DNA from: a virus
Strand: one strand, 5' to 3'
DNA: 35,829 bases
Virus record (IMG/VR): IMGVR_UViG_3300009620_000018
Location: 1 to 35,829 of that record
Part shown: positions 20,883 to 28,317 of the stretch, piece after piece
Layout of the letters: every line of letters starts with the position of its first letter
Numbering within the stretch: position 1 is the stretch's first letter
The notes under the pieces: generated by a model
Databases searched by the model: none
Seen by the model: only the letters and a program-made list of their open reading frames with translations
Told to the model about the DNA's origin: nothing
Program-made: the position numbers and the translations under genes

Positions 20883-21204
20883 ACAAATAGAAGAACAAAT
20901 TAAGTATATGAGTCAATGGATTGACGAACACGATATGCCACTAGGGAATTCGAACCTACTGGAGAATATGAACTTCCTGGTAGATAACGTGCGTCATTAC
21001 AGGAGATACATAGAAGAGATTAGAGAAGAAAATGAAAGACATCGCAATACATTGGGTTTAACAGGTAGATTCCTGGAAGAAAACGACCTAATGAGTAAGT
21101 GGGATGATTTCTTTAAAAATGAAACAGAACAAGAAGAACACGACCCAAACGCTGCTGAGCGAGAGAAGTTGGAAGCAATGGCTACCGAAGAGGGGAGTAT
21201 ATAA
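20863..21204 (+). CDS. Coiled-coil protein, 113 aa
   Basis: Charged and helical throughout, with heptad-like stretches (KKIKQIEEQIKYMSQWIDE; YRRYIEEIREENERHRNTL) indicating a coiled coil, and an acidic C-terminus. Coupled to the nuclease upstream. Possibly a scaffold or nuclease partner; unproven. Confidence 0.6.
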   Translation: MTSKKIKQIEEQIKYMSQWIDEHDMPLGNSNLLENMNFLVDNVRHYRRYIEEIREENERHRNTLGLTGRFLEENDLMSKWDDFFKNETEQEEHDPNAAEREKLEAMATEEGSI

Positions 21205-21250
21205 AGGAAATACCTATATTGGGACAAAGGAGATAGAGACTAGTATATAA
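21196..21250 (+). promoter_or_regulatory. Promoter region before the AAA+ gene
   Basis: AGTATATAAAGG (~21195-21206) is a good archaeal TATA box, giving a start near 21227. AAGGAG follows at ~21227-21232, but 18 nt from the ATG at 21251. A second TATATAA lies immediately before that ATG. The start of the helicase gene is therefore less certain than most. Confidence 0.45.
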
Positions 21251-22585
21251 ATGGTAAATCTACACGACTTACACAAGTATTATGAGAGTTGTTGGGTTCT
21301 CGGTAAACGAGATTCAATCATTGAGAATAATGAAACGCGCATACTTTCGGCCCTTCTATGGGGAATATCAGGAACATCCGTTTGTATACGTGGTGAATCC
21401 GGTAGCGCAAAGACGAAGATACTTAATGCAACGTCTACTTTGTTCTTTGGAGATGCAGGGCTGAGTGGGAGAAGTCCAGATATGCTGCTGTTAAATTCCT
21501 CGTCGGCGAAGGGGCAAATTACTCCAGATAATGCTGCATATATTGGACAGACTTCGCGCTGTGTAATTCCCGAATTACAGAATATTCTTACTTCGCCTCA
21601 CCTGGAGGCAATGATTAAACTCTGGATGGAAGGAAGACCATACATATATTCGCGCAGTGAGTTTGGCAAACGTATGATACGGTTGATACTGGAACCGAAA
21701 CCGATTCTCACGAACCTTGCCGATGGAAATGAGTTTTTACCTGAACTTCCAGTAGAAATGCAGCGCAGAGTAGTTAGCCTCCCAACGTTCTCTAGTAAGG
21801 CCCTGAATGAAAAAGTCCACCATATGAAAGCCAAGGGCAGATACTTACCTGAGAATGAACTCAATCAACTTACCCGCAGGGAGGTCACACAACTGAGACA
21901 AACCTGCCGCCAGGCAATGGACATCAAACAGCGCGTCATCAACCCAGGTGCTGATATAGTTAGAAAGACAATTCCAACAAAATATACAATGTCAAATACA
22001 TTCATCGATTACTACTTCGATGTAGTAGAAGCAATAACCAAATTCCACCACCACGGAAGAGTAACGGATGGGAAATATATCTTTTCTACACCAGAGGACA
22101 ATTACTTGGCCTTTGTGTTGGCAGGCGATATCTTTCGGGATATGTCCATCGGCATTCAACCATTGGGAAAACAAATAATTGAATTTGTTCCCAAGGCAGA
22201 AGTATGGGGCGACCTTGTCAGCGACAAGGAGACGGACTCTGTTCACATAGATGAAATCATAGATTTCCTCTCAGAAGAAGGATTTGCCAGGGCGAAGAAA
22301 CTTGTGAAGATTGTTCTGGGAAGATTGGTGGACACGAACTTCCTTCGTAAAATACCGCGGAGGGAAAGATATTATAGAACCAAAGACATCAGTTTCGAGC
22401 AAAGGGTTGACTGGAAGGAACTGGTTACTGGTTGTGTGCAGAATGTTAAGGAGCATTATCCTCATCTACAGAGTGAATACTCCAAAATGTCCCTGCACAG
22501 ATATACGGATCCCTTTACAGGGAAGCGTAAAGACATACCAATGGTAGTCAAAGTTTATGGAGGTAATACAGACAATGAAACCTGA
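21251..22585 (+). CDS. MCM/MoxR-like AAA+ ATPase, probable replicative helicase
   Basis: 444 aa. Walker A GESGSAKT (48-55) has the MCM-like GxxGxAK(S/T) form. The Walker B position reads CVIPELQN, and PILTNL (~157-162) sits where sensor 1 is expected; a basic stretch ELPVEMQRRVV follows like a sensor/arginine-finger helix. The C-terminal ~100 residues hold a probable winged helix (IDEIIDFLSEEGFARAKKLV). It is shorter than cellular MCMs and lacks their N-terminal zinc domain. Next to a Cas4-like nuclease, PolB and primase, the replicative helicase role is the natural reading; a MoxR-type remodeller is the alternative. Confidence 0.7.
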   Translation: MVNLHDLHKYYESCWVLGKRDSIIENNETRILSALLWGISGTSVCIRGESGSAKTKILNATSTLFFGDAGLSGRSPDMLLLNSSSAKGQITPDNAAYIGQTSRCVIPELQNILTSPHLEAMIKLWMEGRPYIYSRSEFGKRMIRLILEPKPILTNLADGNEFLPELPVEMQRRVVSLPTFSSKALNEKVHHMKAKGRYLPENELNQLTRREVTQLRQTCRQAMDIKQRVINPGADIVRKTIPTKYTMSNTFIDYYFDVVEAITKFHHHGRVTDGKYIFSTPEDNYLAFVLAGDIFRDMSIGIQPLGKQIIEFVPKAEVWGDLVSDKETDSVHIDEIIDFLSEEGFARAKKLVKIVLGRLVDTNFLRKIPRRERYYRTKDISFEQRVDWKELVTGCVQNVKEHYPHLQSEYSKMSLHRYTDPFTGKRKDIPMVVKVYGGNTDNET

Positions 22586-23462
22586 AGAATATGAAGAGCT
22601 TAGAGAGCTCTATGATAAAAAATTAGTTAAAGTAAATCAAAGAGAGATTAGCTATCTTCTAAAGTATATAAATGAGCCGAGGCGGCTGGAGAGTAATCGA
22701 ACGCGCAGAGTATTTTACGCTTCCGATGCCACCAGATGTGGCCGTGCGTTGGGTTGGGCAGTCACGGGTGTGCCAAAGAGCAATCCCGAATATAGCGTCC
22801 AAACCCTCAATATTTTCGCACTAGGAGACGCGGTTCACGAAATTATGGAAGATAGATACAAGAATATACCTGGATGGAAGTTCTATGCAGAACACCCAGG
22901 TGAAATTAACATCTCCCAGGAAGGAAAGCCCGATTTTCTACTCAATTATAGAGTAGATGGAGTCTTACTCAGGGAAGATTGGGCCAAAAAAGATCTATTT
23001 GGACTTAAAACAGACAAATTTATCTGTGAATTTAAAACAATTGCGGACTTTCCCTACAAAACTGGTCGAAATCGGCAGAAAGAAGTGTATTGGTATGGAG
23101 CAGAAGATGTGCCAAAACCAGACCATTTCGCGCAACTCCAGATTGGAATGGCCGGGGAAGGAGCAGAATATGGAATTCTGCATTATCACAATAAGAACAA
23201 TGGGAATGAATCTCTACACGTTCTCGAATTTGACAAAGAATATGTAGATCGTCTAGTAGACAGACTATGGAATATCCAGATAAAAGCAAACGAGGGAGAG
23301 ATAATGGAACGCCCGTATAGGGCGTATCCGAATAGAAATAGAACCCAGCTAATGAAAACAAAAACGATCGCAGGAGAAGTATTCAAAACAGATTGGATGT
23401 GCTCCTACTGTGACTGGAGAGACAAATGCTGGGGGCTAAATGATTTTAGGGAGGACGAATGA
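22575..23462 (+). CDS. Cas4/RecB-like iron-sulfur nuclease
   Basis: 295 aa from the ATG at 22575, behind GGAGG and overlapping the helicase stop. PD-(D/E)XK core: GDAVHEIM (His88), RVDGVL (Asp128), CEFKT (Glu152, Lys154) and a downstream QLQI (Gln187), the RecB/Cas4 pattern. Cys55 (TRCGRA) plus C276, C279 and C285 (CSYCDWRDKC) match the four cysteines that hold the 4Fe-4S cluster in Cas4 and AddB. There are no CRISPR repeats or cas1 nearby, so a replication/recombination role (end resection, flap removal) is more likely than spacer acquisition. Confidence 0.85.
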   Translation: MKPEEYEELRELYDKKLVKVNQREISYLLKYINEPRRLESNRTRRVFYASDATRCGRALGWAVTGVPKSNPEYSVQTLNIFALGDAVHEIMEDRYKNIPGWKFYAEHPGEINISQEGKPDFLLNYRVDGVLLREDWAKKDLFGLKTDKFICEFKTIADFPYKTGRNRQKEVYWYGAEDVPKPDHFAQLQIGMAGEGAEYGILHYHNKNNGNESLHVLEFDKEYVDRLVDRLWNIQIKANEGEIMERPYRAYPNRNRTQLMKTKTIAGEVFKTDWMCSYCDWRDKCWGLNDFREDE

Positions 23463-23560
23463 AATTACTGCGCGACATAAAGAGTTTTTTCTGCAATCCC
23501 TACACAATATTTACACGAAGAAAAAAACAAAGAGACAGAAAAGAGGAGGACTTATTTTAA
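23459..23560 (+). CDS. 33-aa basic micro-protein
   Basis: MKLLRDIKSFFCNPYTIFTR then a Lys/Arg-rich end. ATG overlaps the nuclease stop (ATGA) and the TAA overlaps the next ATG (TAATG). Accepted on geometry only. Confidence 0.4.
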   Translation: MKLLRDIKSFFCNPYTIFTRRKKQRDRKEEDLF

Positions 23561-23733
23561 TGAAAACTATAGATAATGAGGATGCAATTCCCACAGAGGA
23601 ATTGTATTTGGATGCAATACAAGAAATATGTGAAATTATATACTATCAATCTACATTGAATGACCAGGATCGCTGGTTAGAAGATATGATGGTTCGTGGT
23701 GTTTGGACACCACCCGAGGAAACAGATGAATAA
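23560..23733 (+). CDS. 57-aa acidic protein
   Basis: Start at 23560 behind AGGAGG. Acidic helical protein (ELYLDAIQEICEIIYYQS) with a C-terminal WTPPEE. The longer frame from 23440 would overlap the nuclease needlessly. Function unknown. Confidence 0.5.
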   Translation: MKTIDNEDAIPTEELYLDAIQEICEIIYYQSTLNDQDRWLEDMMVRGVWTPPEETDE

Positions 23734-23875
23734 ACTAGATGAATGCTGGCTGATATATCGTCTTTTAGGTGCGGGAACGCCCTGGGTGTATATCACTGCT
23801 CTTCCCGACGAGGAACACGAATTCCTACTTGAAAAAGCGAAGATGATGCTCGAGATGGAGACTTGGGAGGAATAA
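23726..23875 (+). CDS. 49-aa small protein
   Basis: MNKLDECWLIYRLLGAGTPW... ends in an acidic helix (EKAKMMLEMETWEE). Overlaps the upstream gene by 8 nt and the next by 1 nt (TAATG). No motif. Confidence 0.45.
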   Translation: MNKLDECWLIYRLLGAGTPWVYITALPDEEHEFLLEKAKMMLEMETWEE

Positions 23876-23964
23876 TGAACAGAACAATGGGCATTGAAAT
23901 GTTCATACTCTTTGTATTTGCAGTAGGGTGCACCCTAATCTTTGTCGCTTCAGTGGGGTGCTAA
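23875..23964 (+). CDS. 29-aa membrane peptide
   Basis: One hydrophobic helix (MFILFVFAVGCTLIFVASVG) after a short polar start. Both ends overlap neighbours by one base (TAATG). Possible small membrane peptide; function unknown. Confidence 0.4.
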   Translation: MNRTMGIEMFILFVFAVGCTLIFVASVGC

Positions 23965-24164
23965 TGAGAAAGCACAACGACGGCCGCTCGATGCCGATTA
24001 AATCTAAACAAAGACCCCCCAAGTGGATTAAAATAAAGCATTATAATCCTTCATTAGGATATCAATGGCCTGTATGCCCCCACTGTAATAACCATCTGAA
24101 GAAAGAAGACCCTGTGACTTATTACTGTGCTGAATGTGAGAATTATACATTTGAGTTGGAGTAA
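23964..24164 (+). CDS. 66-aa zinc-ribbon protein
   Basis: The basic N-terminus (RKHNDGRSMPIKSKQRPPKW) is followed by CPHC and CAEC knuckles 15 residues apart, a rubredoxin-like or zinc-ribbon fold, with the sequence YYCAECENYTFELE typical of transcription-factor-type ribbons. Start chosen by TAATG coupling. Likely nucleic-acid binding. Confidence 0.65.
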   Translation: MRKHNDGRSMPIKSKQRPPKWIKIKHYNPSLGYQWPVCPHCNNHLKKEDPVTYYCAECENYTFELE

Positions 24165-24170
24165 GAATGA

Positions 24171-24355
24171 GTAAGGACGACCGAGTAGAAATAAAACTGA
24201 AGATTACAGAGGACCATATGGATGCAATCGAAGATATGTTTCTCTGTGATTTAACCAACGAAGAGCACAAAAAAATTAGGCCACTTCTCCTGGATGTGTG
24301 GGAGCAACTCTGTGAAGGAATGGGACACGGTGAGACAAGTGGAGAGGAGAACTAA
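24171..24355 (+). CDS. 62-aa acidic protein
   Basis: Acidic, helical (IKLKITEDHMDAIEDMFLCD) with a Gly/Glu-rich tail. Initiation lies at the ATG/GTG cluster near 24167-24171, just after the zinc-ribbon stop; I cannot place it to the base with certainty. Its stop overlaps the next ATG. No family recognised. Confidence 0.5.
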
Positions 24356-24564
24356 TGGGGGCACCGCACGCGGACTGGCAGGATAAACTCAAAAAGAGGA
24401 ATTCTACGAATGTAAAACGAACCGATGGAAGAATTGAAAGAATGTGTGAACACGGTATTGGACATACGATCTTTGTTCCATTGGAACACAAGGACGAAAC
24501 TGCCTGGTGGACACACGGATGTGATGGCTGTTGTCTTAATTGGGCAACCGAAGGAGAAAAATGA
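24355..24564 (+). CDS. 69-aa Cys/His-rich protein
   Basis: CEHGIGH (~31-37) and HGCDGCC (~54-60) provide a plausible zinc site; the N-terminus is basic. TAATG coupling at the start and ATGA at the end. Another of the metal-binding micro-proteins of this operon. Confidence 0.55.
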   Translation: MGAPHADWQDKLKKRNSTNVKRTDGRIERMCEHGIGHTIFVPLEHKDETAWWTHGCDGCCLNWATEGEK

Positions 24565-24782
24565 AACTAAGTGAATACCTGTTTAACAGGATAGAAGAAT
24601 GCGATGAATATCCACAGAGTCGGTTCGGTGAGGAGGCTCTAGACGAGTGGATTACTGAGTGGTATATGTCTGAGTTTAAGGATGTGCGCGGCAATGGTTT
24701 AAATCCCAGAAGTCCACCGCTCTGGCTCTCGGACTACACTGTGAGAAAGCGCAGATACAGTGACGTAATATTACCGGAGTAA
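24561..24782 (+). CDS. 73-aa hypothetical protein
   Basis: MKLSEYLFNRIEECDEYPQS... aromatic-rich and acidic at first, basic at the end (YTVRKRRYSDV). Overlaps the upstream stop (ATGA) and sits behind AAGGAG. No motif. Confidence 0.5.
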   Translation: MKLSEYLFNRIEECDEYPQSRFGEEALDEWITEWYMSEFKDVRGNGLNPRSPPLWLSDYTVRKRRYSDVILPE

Positions 24783-24784
24783 AT

Positions 24785-24913
24785 ATGAAAAAATGTGCAG
24801 TCTGTAACAAGAAAGCGGTCGGCCGCTCGGATGGGGGCGTATTCTATCGTAATGGTAAAGTTGTTCACATTAACTGTATGTGGGAGCTAATGGAGAATGT
24901 CACGGAAAAGTAA
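24785..24913 (+). CDS. 42-aa zinc micro-protein
   Basis: MKKCAVCNKKAVGRSDGGVF...VVHINCMWEL: a CxxC pair and an H-x2-C pair around a short beta-hairpin, the pattern of a minimal treble-clef or LIM-like site. Overlaps the next ORF by 17 nt. Confidence 0.55.
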   Translation: MKKCAVCNKKAVGRSDGGVFYRNGKVVHINCMWELMENVTEK

Positions 24914-25064
24914 AGAACCTGTCTTTTGTTCCGTATGCAGACGCCGCATTGGACCACATAAAACAAGTATGTGTAAAAAATGCCGGCGGTTGACCCCCTA
25001 CGGGACAGATATAGAAGTTGTTACTCAACAGGAATTCGAGCTGAACGGAGAATTATGGCACTAA
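24897..25064 (+). CDS. 55-aa basic zinc-ribbon protein
   Basis: CSVCRRRIGPHKTSMCKKCR: two CxxC knuckles 11 residues apart within a strongly basic stretch, followed by an acidic tail. Overlaps the start of the polymerase gene by 10 nt, so polymerase translation is probably coupled to it. A polymerase accessory or small DNA-binding factor is possible. Confidence 0.6.
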   Translation: MSRKSKEPVFCSVCRRRIGPHKTSMCKKCRRLTPYGTDIEVVTQQEFELNGELWH

Positions 25065-27316
25065 CTGACGTATATATACTGGGAATAAACTACTTTATTC
25101 ATCCTGTCGATGGAAATCCCATCGTCAGGCTGTATGGGAAAACAGAAGACAACGAAGTAATGACTTTCTACGATGATACATTTAAGCCTTATTTTTATCT
25201 AAAGAATCCCGGCAAGTTTGATTACAGGATGATTGGAACATCTGGTGCCCAGATAGTTGGAAATGTTACTTTGGAGCACGAGGGCAAGAAAATCAGGTGC
25301 GCAAAGGTTGAGACACGGAAACCCGCGGACGTGGCCAGATTGCGAGATAGGCTCGAAGGCAGGAACAAGAAGGTGTTCTCTGCGGATATTCTGTTCCCCC
25401 TGAGGTATGCATATGATAAAGATATAAAGGTATTCTCTGAGATAGAATATGACGAAGATTATAATATAATTGAAATCAATGAAGGGAAATACTTTGAACC
25501 GCAACTTAGTGTTCTTACTTATGATATCGAGGCCAGCCTGAGAACCAGGGAAGTATATTGTATCAGTGCGAATATCAACGGAGAAAAGACAATTACCTTT
25601 GACGACGAGCACGGGGAGAAAGCGATGCTAGATGAATTTTGCGCGTGGGTTATGGAAGAGAACCCAGACATTATAACTGGATACAACATCTTCGGCTTCG
25701 ACTTTCCGATGCTGGAAGAATGTGCAAAGAGAAACGGAACTGAAATTCAACTTGGTCGAGCGGGGGAGACTCCCTGGACCAGGAAGGACAACAAGCGGCG
25801 GATAAATGTCTGGAATCTATCGGGCAGAATACTTGTAGATACTTGGCAGCAGGTCAAGCAGGAACTTCAACCTATACAGGAGAGTCTGGCTTATGTGGGA
25901 GAATTGCTCAAGGTTGGATCAAAGGACGACGTTGACGCTTCTCGCATTGAGGACGAATGGAAGAACCGCAGGCAGGATGTAATTAAGTATTGTGAAAAAG
26001 ACACTCTGGTGACTTGGGGCGTATTTGAACACGAAAAGGTGGCGTCTCTACCGAAAGCAATTGCACTATCTATTGCAACCAACCTTCCGCTAGAGCACTG
26101 TTTCAGTCCAGTCACCACTCGGCTTGCTGACTCAATTCTAATTCGTAAATTCGACCGGGCAGGCTTCGCTGTTCCTCAGAATACGTGGGGAGAAAAGGCA
26201 AAAAAGATTAAGGGAGCAACGGTATTTAATGTATATAAACCAGGCGTCTATAGCAACGTGGCGATTCTTGATTTTAAATCAATGTATCCAAGTGTCATTA
26301 TAAAGAACAACATTTGTCCATCCACTTACACAAAGATACGTATGCGTGGAGATTACTGTGTTCGTTCACCGCTTGGTGCTTTATTCCGCCAGAAGAAGAA
26401 AGGTATCTTACCGGAAGTTCTGGAAAAATTATGGAAGTGGCGCGACGAAGTGAAGGCAAAAGTAAAGGAGAATGGAGATTACAATGACCGCTTGCAGTAT
26501 TCAATCAAAGTTCTTATGAATTCTTTCTATGGTGTGATGGCAAGCAGTTTCTATAGGTTCACTAATCCAAAGATTGGAGGAAGCGTAACAGCTTTCGCTC
26601 GACGGGGCATACAAAATGCATACGATAAGTTAGGGGAGTTAGGATATACAGTCATTTATGGAGATACCGATTCAGTGTTCGTTCAATTAAAAAATGACGA
26701 TCCACACGAACTTGCTAAAATCCTTTCGGAGGAGGGATTGGAGATGGAAGTAGAGAAGATACTGAAGACATTCTTTACTCACGGTGCAAAGAAGAGATAC
26801 GCCGCATTGGTGGAATGGCCAAAAGAAGAATTTTATGTAAAGGGATACGAACTCCGACGCGGCGATTCTTTTGTTCTGCAACGGAATGCAATGAGGGGTG
26901 CTCTGGATAGAATTCTGGAGAATGACCCAGACAAGGCCTTTAAATACGTATCGAGGATAGTAAAAATGATAAGGGAAGGAGAAACAGACAAAGAAGATTT
27001 AGTAATTACAAAGAATGTAAGAGCACCAAGAGATTATGTAAACCCCGATTCAATGCCGGGAGTTCAGGCCGCCCTGAAGTTAAAGGCAAGGGGATACCCC
27101 TGGTTACCAGGAACGAAGATAAGTTGGGTGGTGACCAGTGCGAAGAAGAGTCCAATGGAAGTAGAACCATATATAGACAATGTAGAGTTCACAGCCAGGG
27201 AAGATAGAGAATATTATGCGAATAGAGTGATACACACTTTGAGCGATATCGCGGCCGTATTTGATTGGGACGACATCGGACTTTCTTCAGGGACAAAGCA
27301 GGAGAAACTGTTCTAA
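25055..27316 (+). CDS. polB: Family B DNA polymerase with proofreading exonuclease
   Basis: 753 aa from the ATG at 25055, preceded by GGAG; the longer frame from 24980 overlaps the zinc ORF. Exonuclease motifs: TYDIEAS (Exo I, D157/E159), NIFGFD (Exo II, ~211-216) and YCEKD (Exo III, ~312-316). Polymerase motifs: DFKSMYPSVI (A, 406-415), KVLMNSFYG (B, ~485-493) and YGDTDSVFV (C, 535-543), plus a KKRYA thumb motif. All catalytic aspartates are present, so it should be active. Size and motif spacing are like archaeal replicative PolB, not the protein-primed type: no TPR insertions are evident. It replicates the viral genome with the helicase and primase encoded around it. Confidence 0.95.
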   Translation: MALTDVYILGINYFIHPVDGNPIVRLYGKTEDNEVMTFYDDTFKPYFYLKNPGKFDYRMIGTSGAQIVGNVTLEHEGKKIRCAKVETRKPADVARLRDRLEGRNKKVFSADILFPLRYAYDKDIKVFSEIEYDEDYNIIEINEGKYFEPQLSVLTYDIEASLRTREVYCISANINGEKTITFDDEHGEKAMLDEFCAWVMEENPDIITGYNIFGFDFPMLEECAKRNGTEIQLGRAGETPWTRKDNKRRINVWNLSGRILVDTWQQVKQELQPIQESLAYVGELLKVGSKDDVDASRIEDEWKNRRQDVIKYCEKDTLVTWGVFEHEKVASLPKAIALSIATNLPLEHCFSPVTTRLADSILIRKFDRAGFAVPQNTWGEKAKKIKGATVFNVYKPGVYSNVAILDFKSMYPSVIIKNNICPSTYTKIRMRGDYCVRSPLGALFRQKKKGILPEVLEKLWKWRDEVKAKVKENGDYNDRLQYSIKVLMNSFYGVMASSFYRFTNPKIGGSVTAFARRGIQNAYDKLGELGYTVIYGDTDSVFVQLKNDDPHELAKILSEEGLEMEVEKILKTFFTHGAKKRYAALVEWPKEEFYVKGYELRRGDSFVLQRNAMRGALDRILENDPDKAFKYVSRIVKMIREGETDKEDLVITKNVRAPRDYVNPDSMPGVQAALKLKARGYPWLPGTKISWVVTSAKKSPMEVEPYIDNVEFTAREDREYYANRVIHTLSDIAAVFDWDDIGLSSGTKQEKLF

Positions 27317-27333
27317 ATACAGGAGATGCTACA

Positions 27334-27768
27334 TTGGGAAGAAAACGAGGAAAGAAAAAGACAGCCCCACCTAAGAATAGAACCAGGTATGAAGGAGAAT
27401 TGGTCAAATTTCTTTCGCTAGAGAGAAGAGACTATCTCGTTATGACTTCTGGTAGAACGCAGGGATGGGACGTTCATTGCGTGAAGAAGCGTGGGAAGAA
27501 ATTTGTGCCCATTGAAGTTAAGACTTCGAGCACAACAAAAAATATCAACTTGGCCTATGTGCCAAGAGTTAAGAAACAATATGAGAGATACAATGACATA
27601 TGTAAAAAATATAAAATTGTTACTTGGTATGCATTCAGACATATCTCTCGTGGAAAACAAAAGAAAGAGTCGAAATGGAGATTTGTTCCAATTTCGAACA
27701 TTAATCAGATGGTCCTGAGTTTTCAGGACGGTCTGTCATTAAAAGAATTTGCAAAGGTGATACTATGA
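27334..27768 (+). CDS. hjc: Hjc-type Holliday-junction resolvase
   Basis: 144 aa assuming a TTG start at 27334, which has GGAG 8 nt upstream and follows the polB stop; no in-frame ATG is nearby except one inside polB. The catalytic pattern of archaeal Hjc is visible: an early Glu (RYEGELVKFL), GWDV (Asp46) and IEVKT (Glu61, Lys63), in a basic protein of the right size. It resolves four-way junctions made during replication and recombination, needed before packaging. The start overlaps the next gene's ATG only at its end (ATGA). Confidence 0.8.
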   Translation: MGRKRGKKKTAPPKNRTRYEGELVKFLSLERRDYLVMTSGRTQGWDVHCVKKRGKKFVPIEVKTSSTTKNINLAYVPRVKKQYERYNDICKKYKIVTWYAFRHISRGKQKKESKWRFVPISNINQMVLSFQDGLSLKEFAKVIL

Positions 27769-28058
27769 GAAATAGATGTTATTTTTCTAAAGCCGGCTTC
27801 GAGGATATGCGGCTTAAGATTGAGGAATATGTAATATCTCGGGGAACTGTAACCCGAGATGAGATAATAAGAAACTTTAAATATAGAGGATTACCTATGA
27901 ATAGCCGTCAATTGGGATACTTGATAGGTTATAGTGAACGAAGGGGAGTTTTAACTAGCTTTACCTGGCACGTAGGAACAGAAAAATATCCCACAATATA
28001 TTATATTACTACAGTAAAAAGATTTAATAAATTTATAGGAGGAATAAATGGAAGATGA
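27765..28058 (+). CDS. Winged-helix-like DNA-binding protein
   Basis: 97 aa. TVTRDEIIRNFKYRGLPMNS-type sequence (~28-47), then RQLGYLIGYSERRGVLTSF, gives a helix-turn-helix with a recognition helix, and the end has two strands that could be the wing. Basic overall. Coupled to the resolvase upstream (ATGA). Likely a transcription regulator of the replication genes or a DNA-architecture factor. Confidence 0.6.
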   Translation: MRNRCYFSKAGFEDMRLKIEEYVISRGTVTRDEIIRNFKYRGLPMNSRQLGYLIGYSERRGVLTSFTWHVGTEKYPTIYYITTVKRFNKFIGGINGR

Positions 28059-28317
28059 AGAAACGCCAATAACGGCAGATGCAATTGACCATACCAATAT
28101 ACAGGGAGATGTCGCAACTAATAAGCGCCACTTCGTGGAGATATCATTTGACGGATTTCGGTTGTGTGAAACTACCACCGAAGATATATCCCTGGATGAT
28201 TTCAATGACAAGGTTATGGGTCTGTGGAGGAGCCTGGATGAAATGCTCCTCGAGTCTATGGAACGCAGAAAGAAGAAAATGCGCGCCGAACCTGGCCATA
28301 TGAGAGAATATCAATAA
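28048..28317 (+). CDS. Hypothetical 89-aa acidic protein
   Basis: Acidic start (MEDEETPITADAIDH), a strand-rich middle (RHFVEISFDGFRLCETT) and a long charged helix (LWRSLDEMLLESMERRKKKM). GGAGGA lies just ahead of the ATG. Its stop shares a base with the reductase ATG (TAATG), so it may be needed in proportion to that enzyme. No family recognised. Confidence 0.55.
   Translation: MEDEETPITADAIDHTNIQGDVATNKRHFVEISFDGFRLCETTTEDISLDDFNDKVMGLWRSLDEMLLESMERRKKKMRAEPGHMREYQ

Noticed and set aside
22575-23462. Cas4 as part of a CRISPR system
   Set aside because: No repeat-spacer array, cas1 or cas2 in the window; such nucleases are common replication genes of viruses.
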